Assembly: GCA_000531095.1 (NCBI GenBank)
Contig: HG799462.1
Coordinates: 309,375 to 355,684 of the forward strand
DNA: 46,310 nucleotides
Origin: Gemmata massiliana
GTDB lineage: Bacteria > Planctomycetota > Planctomycetia > Gemmatales > Gemmataceae
Reading direction: 5' to 3'
Under the pieces are notes generated by a model. That model saw only the letters and a list, made by a program, of their open reading frames with translations, was not told the origin of the DNA and did no database searches. Below are positions 15,101 through 24,553 of the stretch, in pieces; positions within the stretch are counted from its first letter, which is position 1; each line of letters opens with the position of its first letter. Made by a program: the position numbers and the translations under genes.

Positions 15101-17812
15101 GTGACCGACGCCGCTTTCCGGGTTCTGGTCGAACACGCCGCGGACCTGCTCGTCGTCACCGACGCCGCAGGCGTGATCCGATACGTCAGCCCGTCGGCCC
15201 AGCGGCTCGGGTACGCGGGCGCCTGGACCGGGCGCCGGGTGGAAGAGGTCGTTCACCCGGACGACCGGTCCGCGCTGGCCGGCGCACTCGCGACCGCGGC
15301 CCCGGTCGAGTGCCGGTTGCCGCTCGTGTCCGGGGCGTGGCGGTTCGTGGAGGCGGTCGCGGCCGACTTACGGGCCGATCCAGTGGTCAGCGGGTTGATG
15401 ATCGACTTCCGGGACGTGACCGACCGAAAGCGCGCGGAAGAGCAGCTCCGCGCGCTGAACGACGACCTCGAACGGCGCGTCGCGGAGCGAACCGCAGAGA
15501 TCGCCGCCGCGCACACGGTCACAGCATCGATCCCGGGCGTCGTCTATCGGATGCGGATCGACATCCCGACTCGGCGCGCCGTTCACGACTTCGTGAGCGA
15601 CGGTATTTGCGAACTGGCCGGAATCACTCCCGAAGAGATACTCGGCGACGCGACCGGGTTCATCGAACTGATCCACCCGGAGGATCGCCCGCACATGGAA
15701 GCCCTTCTGATGGCAGCCATCCAGACGGGCGCTGCGACCGACGTGGAATACCGACTCCGGCACCGCGACGGGCACCTGAAATGGGTGCGCGGGCGCTTGA
15801 AACTCTCGGGTACGACGCCCGACGGGTGGCTCGTGTTCGACGGCTTCACACACGACATCACGTCCCAAAAAGAAACCGAACGGCAGCTCCGGGAGAACGA
15901 TGCCAAGTTCCGCGCGCTGTTCGAGGGGACCAGCGCCGGGGTGATCCTGGTGGACGCGGAGCGGGACCAGATCGTTGATTGCAACGAGGCCCTACTCGGC
16001 ATGCTCCGGTGCCGGCGCGAGGACGTCGTCGGGCAACCGGCGGCCCGGTTCCGCGCCCCGATCCAGGCCGGTGGGGTGCCGGTAGCGGAACTCCGTGCGC
16101 GGGTCGCCGAACAGGTCACGCGGCAGGGCGGGTTGCGCGAAGAGCTCTCGCTCCGCCGACCGGACGGAACGGAGTTCCAGGCGGAAGTGGTCATCAGCCC
16201 GTTCCGCCTGGACGGGCGACTCATGGCGCTCGGTGTCGCAACGGACGTGAGCGGGCGGAAGCGCGCGGAGGAGGCGTTGCGTCAGGCCGCTCAAGCGGCA
16301 GAAGCGGCGAGCCGCGCCAAGAGCGAGTTTTTGGCCCACATGAGCCACGAAATTCGCACGCCTATGAACGGCATCATTGGACTGACGGCCCTCGCACTCG
16401 ACGGCAACCCGCCGCCCGAGCAGCGCGAGTACCTCGAACTGGTTCGTTCGTCGGCCGATGCCCTGCTCGCTACGCTCAACGACCTGCTCGACCTGTCCAA
16501 GATCGAAGCGGGCAAACTCGATCTCGATTGCACACCGTTCGCCCTTCGGCGGTTACTCGATGAGAGCCTCCGGGCGTTTGCCGTGCAAGCACGCGGGAAG
16601 GGGCTGGAGTTCGCGTGTCACGTCGAACCTGATGTTTCCGACACGCTCTCCGGCGATCCGCACAGGCTGCGTCAGATTCTCACCAACCTCGTCGCGAACG
16701 CGATCAAATTCACCGAACGCGGTGGCGTGAGCGTGCGCGTCGAGCCGGTCCCGGACGACGGTCGCGTCGGGCTGCGGTTCACCGTGCGCGACACCGGAAT
16801 CGGCATCCCGGCCGACAAACAGGAGCACGTCTTCCGAGCGTTCGAGCAGGCCGACAACTCGACCACCCGGCGCTACGGTGGAACGGGCTTGGGGCTGACC
16901 ATCGCGGGCCGACTATCCGCGCTGATGGGCGGGCAGATCGGGGTTCACAGTACCCCCGGTTTCGGGAGCACGTTCTTTTTCACAGTGCGACTCGACCGCG
17001 CCACAGAAAGTGTCTCGGAACCTCCCACCGCGTGTGCCACGAGTGCGCCGAATCGCACCGGGCGCCGGTTACGGATTCTCGTGGCCGAAGATCACGAAGT
17101 GAATCAAATCTTGACGCGGAGGCTCCTCGAACGCGCGGGGCACGAGGTCGTGCTCGTAGACAACGGCCGGGCCGCGTTGGACGCCCTTCGTGGTAGTGAA
17201 TTCGATCTCGCGCTGCTCGATATTCAGATGCCCGAACTCGACGGACTGGAAGTGGTCCGGCACTTGCGTGAACACGAACGCGAACACAAACTCCCGCGGC
17301 GCCCCGTTCTCGCGCTCACGGCGTTCTCCATGAAGGGCGACCGGGAGCGGTGTCTCGCGGTTGGAATGGACGGGTACCTGTCGAAGCCGATTCGAGCGGC
17401 CGAACTGTATGCCGCCCTCGATCGGTACGCAACGGCGCGCCCCGTAGTCACAAGAACTGCGCCCGCAACGGAACTGCTCGACCGACCAACTATTCTCGCC
17501 GCATGTGCCGGCGATCAGGAGTTGCTCGACGAAATCACCCAGGTGTTCCGCGACCGCGCGCCGGCTCTCCTCGGTGCAGTTCGCGACGCGGTTGAGCGGG
17601 AAGACGCCGACAAGCTGACCCGTTCCGCCCATGCGTGCAAGGGTGTCACCGCAACGTTCTCTTCTATCGCCGCCGCAACCGCTCGGAAGCTGGAACACCA
17701 GGGACACGCCAAAGACCTGACCGGAGCCAGCGAACTGTGCTCCGAACTCGCGGGGCAGCTCGAACAAATCGCACGCGAACTCGTCGGGTTGCGCGTCGGC
17801 ACTTTGCGTTAA
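15101..17812 (+). CDS. Hybrid sensor histidine kinase: PAS-PAS-PAS-HisKA-HATPase-REC-HPt
   Basis: About 903 residues from a GTG at 15101 (VTDAAFRVLVEHAADLLVVT). Three PAS segments lie at roughly 1-110, 145-265 (PAC-like IELIHPEDRPHMEALL and YRLRHRDGHLKWVRGRL) and 265-390. The kinase core has the phosphoacceptor His416 in HMSHEIRTPMNG, the N box NLVANAIKFT, DTGIGIPADK and GGTGLGLTIAGRLSALMGG. A receiver follows with Asp707 in LLDIQMPELDG, then a histidine phosphotransfer domain with His844 in SAHACKG. No membrane helix is evident, so it is likely a cytoplasmic sensor. It is divergent from the NtrC-type regulator, and the terminal HPt could relay phosphate to it. The signal is unknown. Confidence 0.93.
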   Translation: MTDAAFRVLVEHAADLLVVTDAAGVIRYVSPSAQRLGYAGAWTGRRVEEVVHPDDRSALAGALATAAPVECRLPLVSGAWRFVEAVAADLRADPVVSGLMIDFRDVTDRKRAEEQLRALNDDLERRVAERTAEIAAAHTVTASIPGVVYRMRIDIPTRRAVHDFVSDGICELAGITPEEILGDATGFIELIHPEDRPHMEALLMAAIQTGAATDVEYRLRHRDGHLKWVRGRLKLSGTTPDGWLVFDGFTHDITSQKETERQLRENDAKFRALFEGTSAGVILVDAERDQIVDCNEALLGMLRCRREDVVGQPAARFRAPIQAGGVPVAELRARVAEQVTRQGGLREELSLRRPDGTEFQAEVVISPFRLDGRLMALGVATDVSGRKRAEEALRQAAQAAEAASRAKSEFLAHMSHEIRTPMNGIIGLTALALDGNPPPEQREYLELVRSSADALLATLNDLLDLSKIEAGKLDLDCTPFALRRLLDESLRAFAVQARGKGLEFACHVEPDVSDTLSGDPHRLRQILTNLVANAIKFTERGGVSVRVEPVPDDGRVGLRFTVRDTGIGIPADKQEHVFRAFEQADNSTTRRYGGTGLGLTIAGRLSALMGGQIGVHSTPGFGSTFFFTVRLDRATESVSEPPTACATSAPNRTGRRLRILVAEDHEVNQILTRRLLERAGHEVVLVDNGRAALDALRGSEFDLALLDIQMPELDGLEVVRHLREHEREHKLPRRPVLALTAFSMKGDRERCLAVGMDGYLSKPIRAAELYAALDRYATARPVVTRTAPATELLDRPTILAACAGDQELLDEITQVFRDRAPALLGAVRDAVEREDADKLTRSAHACKGVTATFSSIAAATARKLEHQGHAKDLTGASELCSELAGQLEQIARELVGLRVGTLR

Positions 17813-17880
17813 CGAGATCCACCCATCACCCATTCTGAGCTTGGGTCGCGCGGACCCACCGTGGGTCTACACGACCCCGC

Positions 17881-17906
17881 GTTCTGGTGCAACCTATCAC
17901 CAGAAC
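17881..17906 (+). terminator. Stem-loop downstream of the hybrid kinase
   Basis: GTTCTGGTG (17881-17889) pairs perfectly with CACCAGAAC (17898-17906) around an eight-base loop, followed by an A/T-rich stretch. A smaller fold GACCCAC/GTGGGTC lies just before it. Together they probably end the kinase transcript. The rest of the space up to 18064 shows nothing else clear. Confidence 0.55.
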
Positions 17907-18064
17907 AGCGAAAATTTCGATTCTCTTTTCTCACACAAACCAATGCCACGAAACTACTTCCGCCAAGTGATTAAGAATAATTAACGAATAGGTACAGCGT
18001 TCGCTTTTCCATCTCGCATCTCAACCCGTCGCCCCGACTTCGCGGGGGTATCGCGAGGTGCGTC

Positions 18065-19213
18065 ATGAAGAAGATCCCGATCCCGATCCTGGTTCTGGTG
18101 GCCGCAACTGGTGCTGCGGCCGCGTGGTGGTACTGGCCCCGGAACAACGGACTCGAACAACTTCGGCTCCCCGGCACGGTCGAGATTCAAGAAGTTCGAC
18201 TCGCCTCCAAAATCGGCGGTCGCGTCGCAACCGTGCAGGTCGCGGAGGGGCAGGTTCTGGAACCGGGTCAGGTGATTGCGACGTTCGAGAAACCGGAACT
18301 GTCGGCCCGACTAGAGCAGGCTCGCGCCAAATTGGAGATCGCCCGCGCGTCGCTCGACAAAGCCAATCACGGATCGCGCCCCGAGGAAATCGCGGAAGCA
18401 AAAGCCGCTGCTGCTGCCGCCCGCGCTCGACTCGCGCGAATCAAAGCTGGAACCCGTGAAGAGGAAAAGGAGCGTGCCCGAACCGAAGTCGAAGCCGCAG
18501 TCGCGGACGAACGGCAGGCCGAAGAGGAATACATCCGATTGAAGCAACTCAATGACTCCGGCGTCGGCGCCCGAACCGATTTCCTGGCCGCGATCACGAC
18601 GCGCGACCGAACCAAAGCTCACGCCGTCGCAGCTCGCGCGGCTCTCGCTCTGGCACTCGCAGGGAACCGACCGGAAGAAATCACCGAGGCCGAGGCCGAA
18701 GCTGCTCGCGCGGATGCCCGGTACGAACTGCTCCGCAAGGGCACGCGGGAAGAAGATAAGGCCGCGGCGTACTCCGCGGTGACCGAAGCCGAGGCCCAAC
18801 TCGCCGAAGCCGAGACGAATTTACGAGAGGCCACCGTCACCGCGCCGGAGCGGTGCGTGGTGGAAGTGCTGGCGGTCCGCCCCGGGGACGTGCTTCCGGC
18901 CGGACAACCCATAGCCCGCGTGCTCCGGGCCGATGACCTGTGGGTGAAAGTCTTCGTCCCCTCCACCGACCTGGGCAAGCTGAAACCAAATCAGCCGGTC
19001 GAGGTGACCGTGGATTCGCACCCGGGTCAGCGCTTCCGCGGTGAAATCACACAGATCGCGTCCACCGCAGAATTTACCCCACGGAACGTGCAATCCGCGG
19101 ACGAACGGAAGCACCAGGTCTTTGCGGCCAAGGTGCGAGTGACCGACCCGCATGGCGTGTTCAAGTCCGGAATGGCGGCCGAAGTCTTCGTCACCCCGAC
19201 CGGGGGGCAATGA
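18065..19213 (+). CDS. HlyD-family periplasmic adaptor of an ABC exporter
   Basis: A 382-residue membrane-fusion protein. The N-terminus has one membrane anchor ([19 protein letters not shown], about 5-24). A lipoyl/barrel half-motif [20 protein letters not shown] precedes a very long charged coiled coil (about residues 80-250, rich in Ala/Glu/Arg, with two related segments [14 protein letters not shown] and [14 protein letters not shown]). The second half of the barrel ([20 protein letters not shown]) and a beta domain up to [13 protein letters not shown] follow. This is the YbhG-like arrangement. The next gene starts one base after its stop, so it forms an operon with an ATPase and a permease and should link the inner-membrane pump to the outer membrane. 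Confidence 0.92.
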   Translation: MKKIPIPILVLVAATGAAAAWWYWPRNNGLEQLRLPGTVEIQEVRLASKIGGRVATVQVAEGQVLEPGQVIATFEKPELSARLEQARAKLEIARASLDKANHGSRPEEIAEAKAAAAAARARLARIKAGTREEEKERARTEVEAAVADERQAEEEYIRLKQLNDSGVGARTDFLAAITTRDRTKAHAVAARAALALALAGNRPEEITEAEAEAARADARYELLRKGTREEDKAAAYSAVTEAEAQLAEAETNLREATVTAPERCVVEVLAVRPGDVLPAGQPIARVLRADDLWVKVFVPSTDLGKLKPNQPVEVTVDSHPGQRFRGEITQIASTAEFTPRNVQSADERKHQVFAAKVRVTDPHGVFKSGMAAEVFVTPTGGQ

Positions 19214-19214
19214 C

Positions 19215-20135
19215 ATGGAACCCGCGATCATGATCGAGCGCGCCTCGATCCGGTTCGGCAAGTTCACAGCAGTGGATGAAGTGTCGTTCGATGTCGGGCG
19301 TGGGGAAGTATTCGGGCTACTTGGCCCGAACGGGTCCGGGAAAACCACCCTGATCCGCGCCCTGTGCGGGCTGATCCCGTTCGCATCCGGTCGGGCCGAA
19401 GTGCTCGGGCGAGACGTGAGCGCGGACCCTGAGGGCATCCGCCAGAACATCGGGTACATGTCGCAGAAGTTCTCGCTCTACGCCGACCTGACCGTTCGCG
19501 AGAACATGGACTTTTACGCCGGCATCTACGGACTTCCAGGGACCGAAGCCCGCGCACGGCAAGCGGAACTGGTCGAACTTACGGGCTTGGGGCCGTATCT
19601 GACGCGCCGGTCCGGGTTGCTATCAGGGGGCTGGAAGCAGCGACTCGCGCTGGTGTGTGCGCTGCTCCACCGACCGCGACTCGTGTTCCTCGACGAGCCG
19701 ACCGCGGGCATCGACCCGGTCGCCCGCCGCGACTTGTGGGACTTGTTGTTCCGGCTCGCGGCCGAGGGCGTCACGCTGTTCGTCACCACGCACTACATGG
19801 ACGAAGCCGAGCGGTGCGGCCGGGTGGGGTACTTGTACCTGAGCAAGTTGCTCACACTGGGCACGCCGGAAGAACTCAAGCGCCTCCCGACCGTGACCCC
19901 GCCGGGCACAAAGCGCCTGGAAATCAGTGGGGGCGAAACGGCAGCGACCCTCGACCGACTGAAACGGCACCCGGCGGTTCGCGAAGCCACGATCTTCGGC
20001 CAGTCAGTTCACGCATTGGTCGCGGAAGGAGCTAACGCGGCCGACTTCGGACTGCGACCCGATCAGGTGCGCGTCACCACTCCGAGCCTGGAAGACGTGT
20101 TCGTCACCCTCGCGAAAGCACAACAAGCCGCGTGA
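19215..20135 (+). CDS. ABC transporter ATP-binding protein (drug/lipid-export type)
   Basis: A 306-residue nucleotide-binding protein. Walker A is [12 protein letters not shown], the Q-loop lies in [18 protein letters not shown], the signature is [12 protein letters not shown] (a Ser-Gly-Gly variant with Trp), Walker B is [14 protein letters not shown], and the switch histidine is in [12 protein letters not shown]. The C-terminal extension ending [13 protein letters not shown] is typical of the CcmA/DrrA/YbhF group. The ATG at 19215 overlaps the operon closely: it comes one base after the adaptor stop. With the HlyD protein before it and the ABC-2 permease after it, it powers export of an unknown hydrophobic compound. 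Confidence 0.94.
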   Translation: MEPAIMIERASIRFGKFTAVDEVSFDVGRGEVFGLLGPNGSGKTTLIRALCGLIPFASGRAEVLGRDVSADPEGIRQNIGYMSQKFSLYADLTVRENMDFYAGIYGLPGTEARARQAELVELTGLGPYLTRRSGLLSGGWKQRLALVCALLHRPRLVFLDEPTAGIDPVARRDLWDLLFRLAAEGVTLFVTTHYMDEAERCGRVGYLYLSKLLTLGTPEELKRLPTVTPPGTKRLEISGGETAATLDRLKRHPAVREATIFGQSVHALVAEGANAADFGLRPDQVRVTTPSLEDVFVTLAKAQQAA

Positions 20136-20168
20136 CCTCTCACGTGCGGCCCAGTGGAGAATTGCCCA

Positions 20169-21287
20169 ATGTCCCTGACGACTTCACTCCGCCGGACCGC
20201 ATCGGTCGCCCGGAAGGAGTTCCTGCACATGTTCCGGGACCGCGGGACGCTGTTCTTCGCGCTCGCCATCCCGGTACTCGAACTCATCATGCTGGGGTAC
20301 GCCGTTGATACCAACGTGCGACACATCCGCACCGTGATTTTCGACGCGGCCCAGACCCAGGAGAGCCGCGAGTTGCTCCGCGCGTTCGAGAACTCGGACG
20401 ACTTCGACGTGGTCGAAATGGTGTACCGCGACGAGGATTTGACCCAGCGCATTGTGGCCGGGAAAGCCCACGTCGCGGTGAAGATCCCGGAGAACTACTC
20501 GCGCCAGTTACAGGCCGGGCAAACGGCCCAGTTACTCGTTCTCGTAGACGGGTCCGAGTCGAGTGTCGCCTCGACTGCTCTGAACGTGAGCAACGCAATC
20601 GCGCTCCAGGAGTCGCTGAAACTCGCACTGAGTAACCGGGTGCTGCCGGTCGAGAGCCGTCCGCGGATCTTGTTCAACCCGGACACGCGATCGGCCAACT
20701 TCTTCATCCCCGGGTTGATGGTCTTTCTGTGCCAGATGATGGCCTCGATGCTGACGGCCAACGCGATCGTGCGCGAAAAGGAACTCGGCACACTCGAGCA
20801 ACTCTTCATGACCCCGGTCCGCCCCGGTGAGTTGATGGTCGGGAAGTTGGTGCCGTATCTGGTGTTGTCCTTCGTGCAGTTTCTCACCGTCGCCAGTTTA
20901 ATGCGTGTGGTGTTCCAGGTGCCGATCGCCGGGAGTTTCCCGTTACTCCTGGCGATCAACCTGCCGTTCGTGGTCGCGGCCCTAGGGATCGGGTTACTCA
21001 TCTCGGCGAAGTCGAACACGCGCGAGGAAGCCGGGCAGAAGGTGATGGGGAGCGTGCTGCCCTGCGTGTTCCTCTCCGGGTACATCTTCCCGATCGAATC
21101 GATGCCGGCGCTGCTCCGGCCGATCTCTCACGTGATCCCGACGACGTGGATGATCGACGCGGCCCGCGGCGTGATCCTCCGCGGTGCGGGGTGGGCCGAA
21201 TTGTGGCAGAACGCCGCGATCCTCAGTGCGATGGCGTTCGTGGTTATCACGCTCGCGGCTGTGCAGTTCAAAAAGCGCGTGTCGTGA
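20169..21287 (+). CDS. ABC-2 type permease (YhhJ/YbhS-like)
   Basis: A 372-residue permease. It has a first membrane helix after a short cytoplasmic start (RDRGTLFFALAIPVLELIML), then a large periplasmic domain (about 45-175), then five further helices, including GLMVFLCQMMASMLTANAIV and PFVVAALGIGLLISA. The ABC-2 signature lies near LGTLEQLFMTPVRPGELMVGK and the C-terminus AVQFKKRVS is typical. GGAG at 20155-20158 precedes the ATG at 20169. It is the third gene of the adaptor-ATPase-permease operon and a hairpin follows 34 bases after its stop. Confidence 0.93.
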   Translation: MSLTTSLRRTASVARKEFLHMFRDRGTLFFALAIPVLELIMLGYAVDTNVRHIRTVIFDAAQTQESRELLRAFENSDDFDVVEMVYRDEDLTQRIVAGKAHVAVKIPENYSRQLQAGQTAQLLVLVDGSESSVASTALNVSNAIALQESLKLALSNRVLPVESRPRILFNPDTRSANFFIPGLMVFLCQMMASMLTANAIVREKELGTLEQLFMTPVRPGELMVGKLVPYLVLSFVQFLTVASLMRVVFQVPIAGSFPLLLAINLPFVVAALGIGLLISAKSNTREEAGQKVMGSVLPCVFLSGYIFPIESMPALLRPISHVIPTTWMIDAARGVILRGAGWAELWQNAAILSAMAFVVITLAAVQFKKRVS

Positions 21288-21321
21288 AGCACTCTGGCGA
21301 ATTGAACACCACAACAAAACA

Positions 21322-21349
21322 AGCCCCACTCACTTCTGCGAGTGGGGCT
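21322..21349 (+). terminator. Intrinsic-type terminator after the exporter operon
   Basis: AGCCCCACTC (21322-21331) pairs perfectly with GAGTGGGGCT (21340-21349) around an eight-base loop, preceded by an A-rich run on the plus strand. It lies just after the ABC-2 permease gene. Confidence 0.75.
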
Positions 21350-21407
21350 CGCGACTTTGACGAGCCGGGCCAGTCTACTTCTGGTCCTGGTTCGCGGAAG
21401 GCTCACG

Positions 21408-21495
21408 GCACCGCCGGCCGGAATCGAACCGGTTGTGGGTTGGAACCACGACCGGCGGGGTTGCCCCAGACCAACCCACAACCGGTTCGATTCCG
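21408..21495. repeat. Perfect long inverted repeat with tRNA T-arm-like ends
   Basis: About 28 bases beginning GGCCGGAATCGAACCGG in the left arm are exactly complementary to the right arm ending GGTTCGATTCCGGCC. Each arm contains the T-arm consensus GGTTCGATTCC, one on each strand. On the minus strand the left part also holds an anticodon-arm-like fold GTGG-TTCCAAC-CCAC. I could not complete a cloverleaf with a matching acceptor stem, so I do not call a tRNA. It may be tRNA debris, a mobile-element end or a fold-back assembly product. Confidence 0.6.
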
Positions 21496-21549
21496 GCCGA
21501 AAGCGGTGCTGGAACAGCCTTCCCCGAGTCGAGTGCGGAGGTACGCGCT

Positions 21550-21612
21550 CGGCTGACGCAACATCAGCCTGCTGTAAAACAGCGAGCTAAACCAACTCGG
21601 CTCGTCGGGTGC
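21550..21612 (-). other. tRNA-like 5' half on the minus strand, incomplete
   Basis: Read on the minus strand, the stretch begins GCACCCG, then has a D-arm-like GAGC...GTTGGTTTA...GCTC and an anticodon-arm-like GCT-GTTTTAC-AGC. A T-arm of standard consensus and a 3' strand matching GCACCCG are not found in the expected place. It may be a decayed or wrongly assembled tRNA. The rest of 21613-21975 contains nothing I can identify. Confidence 0.25.
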
Positions 21613-21975
21613 ATTGTACTCTCTTGCGAAGCAAGTACATACGCACTTTGGCGCCAAGTCGAAAAGGGTACCCGTGGACTGTATCGGGTTATGGGAAGCG
21701 CTATACGGTGACGAATTCAAGGCGCGCAGGCGAGAACCATTCCGGCGAGCCTCCCAGAGGGATTGTTCCAGACCACGCAGCGTGCGATGCTACACGGCAT
21801 GTGCCGTCACCGCCACGCGAACGAGAACAGAGTCACCCCGGCAACACCGGCCAAAGCCCGGTGTCTGGTCGAAATACTCCGCCGGCGAGCCACTCGACGG
21901 AAGCTGATCCTGTTGGAATGCGGGATCATTCGTTATGCACCGTTTGCTGACTGCGGCCGGCCGCTCTGGGATCTG

Positions 21976-22662
21976 ATGGCACTCCAACCGTGGTTTGAAA
22001 CCACGCAACCACCCGCCGAATGGTTCAAGATCTATCGCGCCACTCAACAAGTGCCGGACGTTGCTCCGAGCAATGAACGACCGTGGCAGTTCACTCAAGT
22101 CAACGGGCATCACGCGGTCGAGTGGCTCGAACAGCACGCGGATGGCACCGCGGACGACGACCAGTTGCTCCTCGCTGGTGAGTATTTTCACCACGCCGAG
22201 TACGCGGCTGAGGCCTATCGCTTTGACACCCCCGACGAGCAGCGCGCCGAGTTGGAGATCCGCTACGGGGTTGCGTCCTGGCTCCTCAGCTTACGTGAGA
22301 TTGGCCCGAAACTATGGAACATCCTGGACTACTACCTCGCTAATTTCCCCGGCGAATTTTACGTGTGGGCGAGTTGGCGCCCGTTCCATCCTGAGCACCG
22401 GGCCACCGCAACGGGCCTGATCGATGACATCCTGGGCCACCCACTTCAGTCCATCCAGTTCGACGATGCGTGGCGGACACCAGATGCCATCGCGATCGCG
22501 TCAACGATGTACGAGACGCGCGACTTCTCTCCGGCCCCGATTCTGGCCGATGCGCTGGAAGATGCGGGTTGCGACAACACGGGCGTCCTCACTCATTGCC
22601 GAACCGAGCGCCGACATTGTCGCGGCTGCTGGGTAGCTGATCTGTTGCTGGGGCGATCCTGA
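21976..22662 (+). CDS. Planctomycete-specific protein with an 'ADALEDAGCDN' C-terminal motif
   Basis: About 228 residues from the ATG at 21976. The C-terminal 80 residues (FDDAWRTPDAIAIASTMYET, then RDFSPAPILADALEDAGCDN and RGCWVADLLLG) match a motif that I recognise from a large paralogous family in Gemmata-type genomes. Its function is not established. The N-terminal part has WFETTQPPAEWFKIYRA and an acidic helix-rich region, with no recognised domain. No signal peptide is seen. The in-frame extension upstream to 21763 is arginine-rich and probably non-coding. It stands alone between the tRNA-like repeats and the sulfatase gene. Confidence 0.6.
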   Translation: MALQPWFETTQPPAEWFKIYRATQQVPDVAPSNERPWQFTQVNGHHAVEWLEQHADGTADDDQLLLAGEYFHHAEYAAEAYRFDTPDEQRAELEIRYGVASWLLSLREIGPKLWNILDYYLANFPGEFYVWASWRPFHPEHRATATGLIDDILGHPLQSIQFDDAWRTPDAIAIASTMYETRDFSPAPILADALEDAGCDNTGVLTHCRTERRHCRGCWVADLLLGRS

Positions 22663-22727
22663 CCGATCGGAACCGCTTCACAGCACGACCATTGAATATG
22701 GCTGCAGGCACCCGTGAGAGTGCGATC

Positions 22728-24461
22728 TCACTTCTTCGCTGGGCCGAGGTACTCCAGTGTCAAGTGAGTCACGGCGCGGGTGCCTTTGTCAGAGGTCACG
22801 TTCGCCGAGAGGCGCGTCGGTCCCGCCGACAGGTTCGCTTCCATCGAAAGCGAATCCGTGCCCTTCGCTTGGACGTCGAAGAGTTCCCCTGTCGCGCTCA
22901 TGGTTCCGCGTTCCAGTTTACCGGGAGAATGGAACGTCACCTTGTACCGACCGGCCCGGGCGATTTCGACTTCCCAGTGCCCTTCACTGTCCGCGTTCCA
23001 CCCGGCTTTTGGCCCGCGCCAGTCCTGACGGCTCAAGCGAACGGGATTCTCTTTCTCCGAACCGATCACGATCCGCGGGGGTTCAAAGCCCTTCTTCGTC
23101 ACGTCCGCGAACCACGCCTCGTACTCACGTTTGAGCTGGGCAACTTCCTCCGGCTTGTCGGCCGCGAGGTCGTTCTCCTCGAACGGGTCGGCCGCAACAT
23201 CGAAGAGTCCGTATTTCGGCGCCCATTTCGCGTTCGGCGCCACGCCCGCGGACTGCACGAGCTTGTATTTCGGCCCGCGTGCCGCGAACGCGCGGTACTT
23301 CTCCGGTTCGTCGCCGCGGTGCCACTGGAAGAACAGCGTGCGCCCCGGCCAGTTTCCCGGTGCGTTGGCGAGTTGCCGCGCGAAGCTCCGACCGTCGAGC
23401 GCTGCACCCGAGTTCGCGCCACACAGTTCCAGTAGCGTTGGTGTGATGTCGATGTGTGCGAGCGGCGTATCGATCGCCTGCCCACCTCTCACTTTCGCGG
23501 GGTAGCGGACGTAGCACGGCACCCGAATACCGCCCTCGTACACGGTACCTTTGCGGTTCCGCAACCCGGCGTTCCAGCGCACGCCGCCGGGACCGTTGTC
23601 CGTCAGGAAGACGACGATTGTGTTGTCCTTGAGCTTCTTGTCCTCCAGTGCCCGCATGAGTGCAGCAAAGTTGGTGTCGATGTTCTCGATCATGCCGTAA
23701 GCTTTCGCGATCTCGTCGGTGTTCAGCTTCGATACGGTCCACGGCTGACCGGTCTTCGGGAAGCTCTTCTCGGTGAGGTCGAGTTTCGCGTACTTCGCGG
23801 CGAATGTGTCCGGTACCTGATACGGTGCGTGCGGCGCGTTAAACGCCACGAACGCGAAAAACGGTTTGTCGCTCTCGGTCGTAATAAACTTCACCGCGGC
23901 GCTGGTGAACACGTCGGTGCAGTACCCCTGCGTCTTCACCGCCAAGCCGTTTCGCTTCAGCACCGGGTCGAAGTACGCAGTCTTTAGGTCCGTGTCCGGC
24001 GGATCACTCGGCTGCGCGAGTCCACCGCCCGCGCTCCACAGCGTTTGCCGGAACCCGCGGTCCTCCGGGCGCAGCGGATAGTTGTCACCGAGGTGCCATT
24101 TCCCGAACAGTCCCGTGCGGTAGCCGGTGGAACTGAGGTGCTGGGCGAGCGTCTTCACATCGGGTCGCATCAGCGAGCGCCCGAGGTACGTGTCCACCAC
24201 TCCAGTTCGGTAGTTGTAAAGCCCGGTCAGCAGGCTCGCCCGCGTGGGCGAACACACCGGCGACACGTAGAAGTTTTTGAGCCACACCGATTCCTTCGCG
24301 AACACGTCCAGGTTCGGCGTTTTCAGGATCGGGTTGCCGTGCGCACCGAGGTCGCCGAACCCCTGATCGTCGGTGATGACGACGAGAACGTTCGGTGGCG
24401 CATCGGCCGCGATCAGAGAGGCAGGAAGTGCAAGAAGGAGAGCGGAGAGGAGCCAGCGCAT
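22728..24461 (-). CDS. Secreted sulfatase, arylsulfatase A type
   Basis: A 577-residue sulfatase with signal peptide MRWLLSALLLALPASLIAA. The first metal motif is VVITDDQGFGDLG, and the formylglycine signature is CSPTRASLLTG (CxPxR, Cys-type, requiring a formylglycine-generating enzyme). FGKWHLGD follows, then FLTDNGPGG with the metal-binding Asp-Asn pair. After the catalytic part the last ~100 residues (GWNADSEGHWEVEIARAGRY on) form a beta-rich domain like those that bind carbohydrate. Planctomycetes carry many such enzymes to desulfate algal or other polysaccharides in the periplasm or outside. It starts at 24461, divergent from purN across 92 bases. The exact substrate is unknown. Confidence 0.94.
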   Translation of the reverse strand: MRWLLSALLLALPASLIAADAPPNVLVVITDDQGFGDLGAHGNPILKTPNLDVFAKESVWLKNFYVSPVCSPTRASLLTGLYNYRTGVVDTYLGRSLMRPDVKTLAQHLSSTGYRTGLFGKWHLGDNYPLRPEDRGFRQTLWSAGGGLAQPSDPPDTDLKTAYFDPVLKRNGLAVKTQGYCTDVFTSAAVKFITTESDKPFFAFVAFNAPHAPYQVPDTFAAKYAKLDLTEKSFPKTGQPWTVSKLNTDEIAKAYGMIENIDTNFAALMRALEDKKLKDNTIVVFLTDNGPGGVRWNAGLRNRKGTVYEGGIRVPCYVRYPAKVRGGQAIDTPLAHIDITPTLLELCGANSGAALDGRSFARQLANAPGNWPGRTLFFQWHRGDEPEKYRAFAARGPKYKLVQSAGVAPNAKWAPKYGLFDVAADPFEENDLAADKPEEVAQLKREYEAWFADVTKKGFEPPRIVIGSEKENPVRLSRQDWRGPKAGWNADSEGHWEVEIARAGRYKVTFHSPGKLERGTMSATGELFDVQAKGTDSLSMEANLSAGPTRLSANVTSDKGTRAVTHLTLEYLGPAKK

Positions 24462-24553
24462 GAGTTGTGTTCCCCGTTTAGCGATGGCCCCGGCGGAGCC
24501 ACCGCTAAACTGAACACAGCAGGTGTTCAAGATCAACACGGAAACAGACTCTC

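Noticed and set aside
21342..21711. Several small frames around the tRNA-like repeat
   Set aside because: They cross the inverted repeat, have no family similarity and depend on tRNA-like words such as those giving AGIEP-type peptides.
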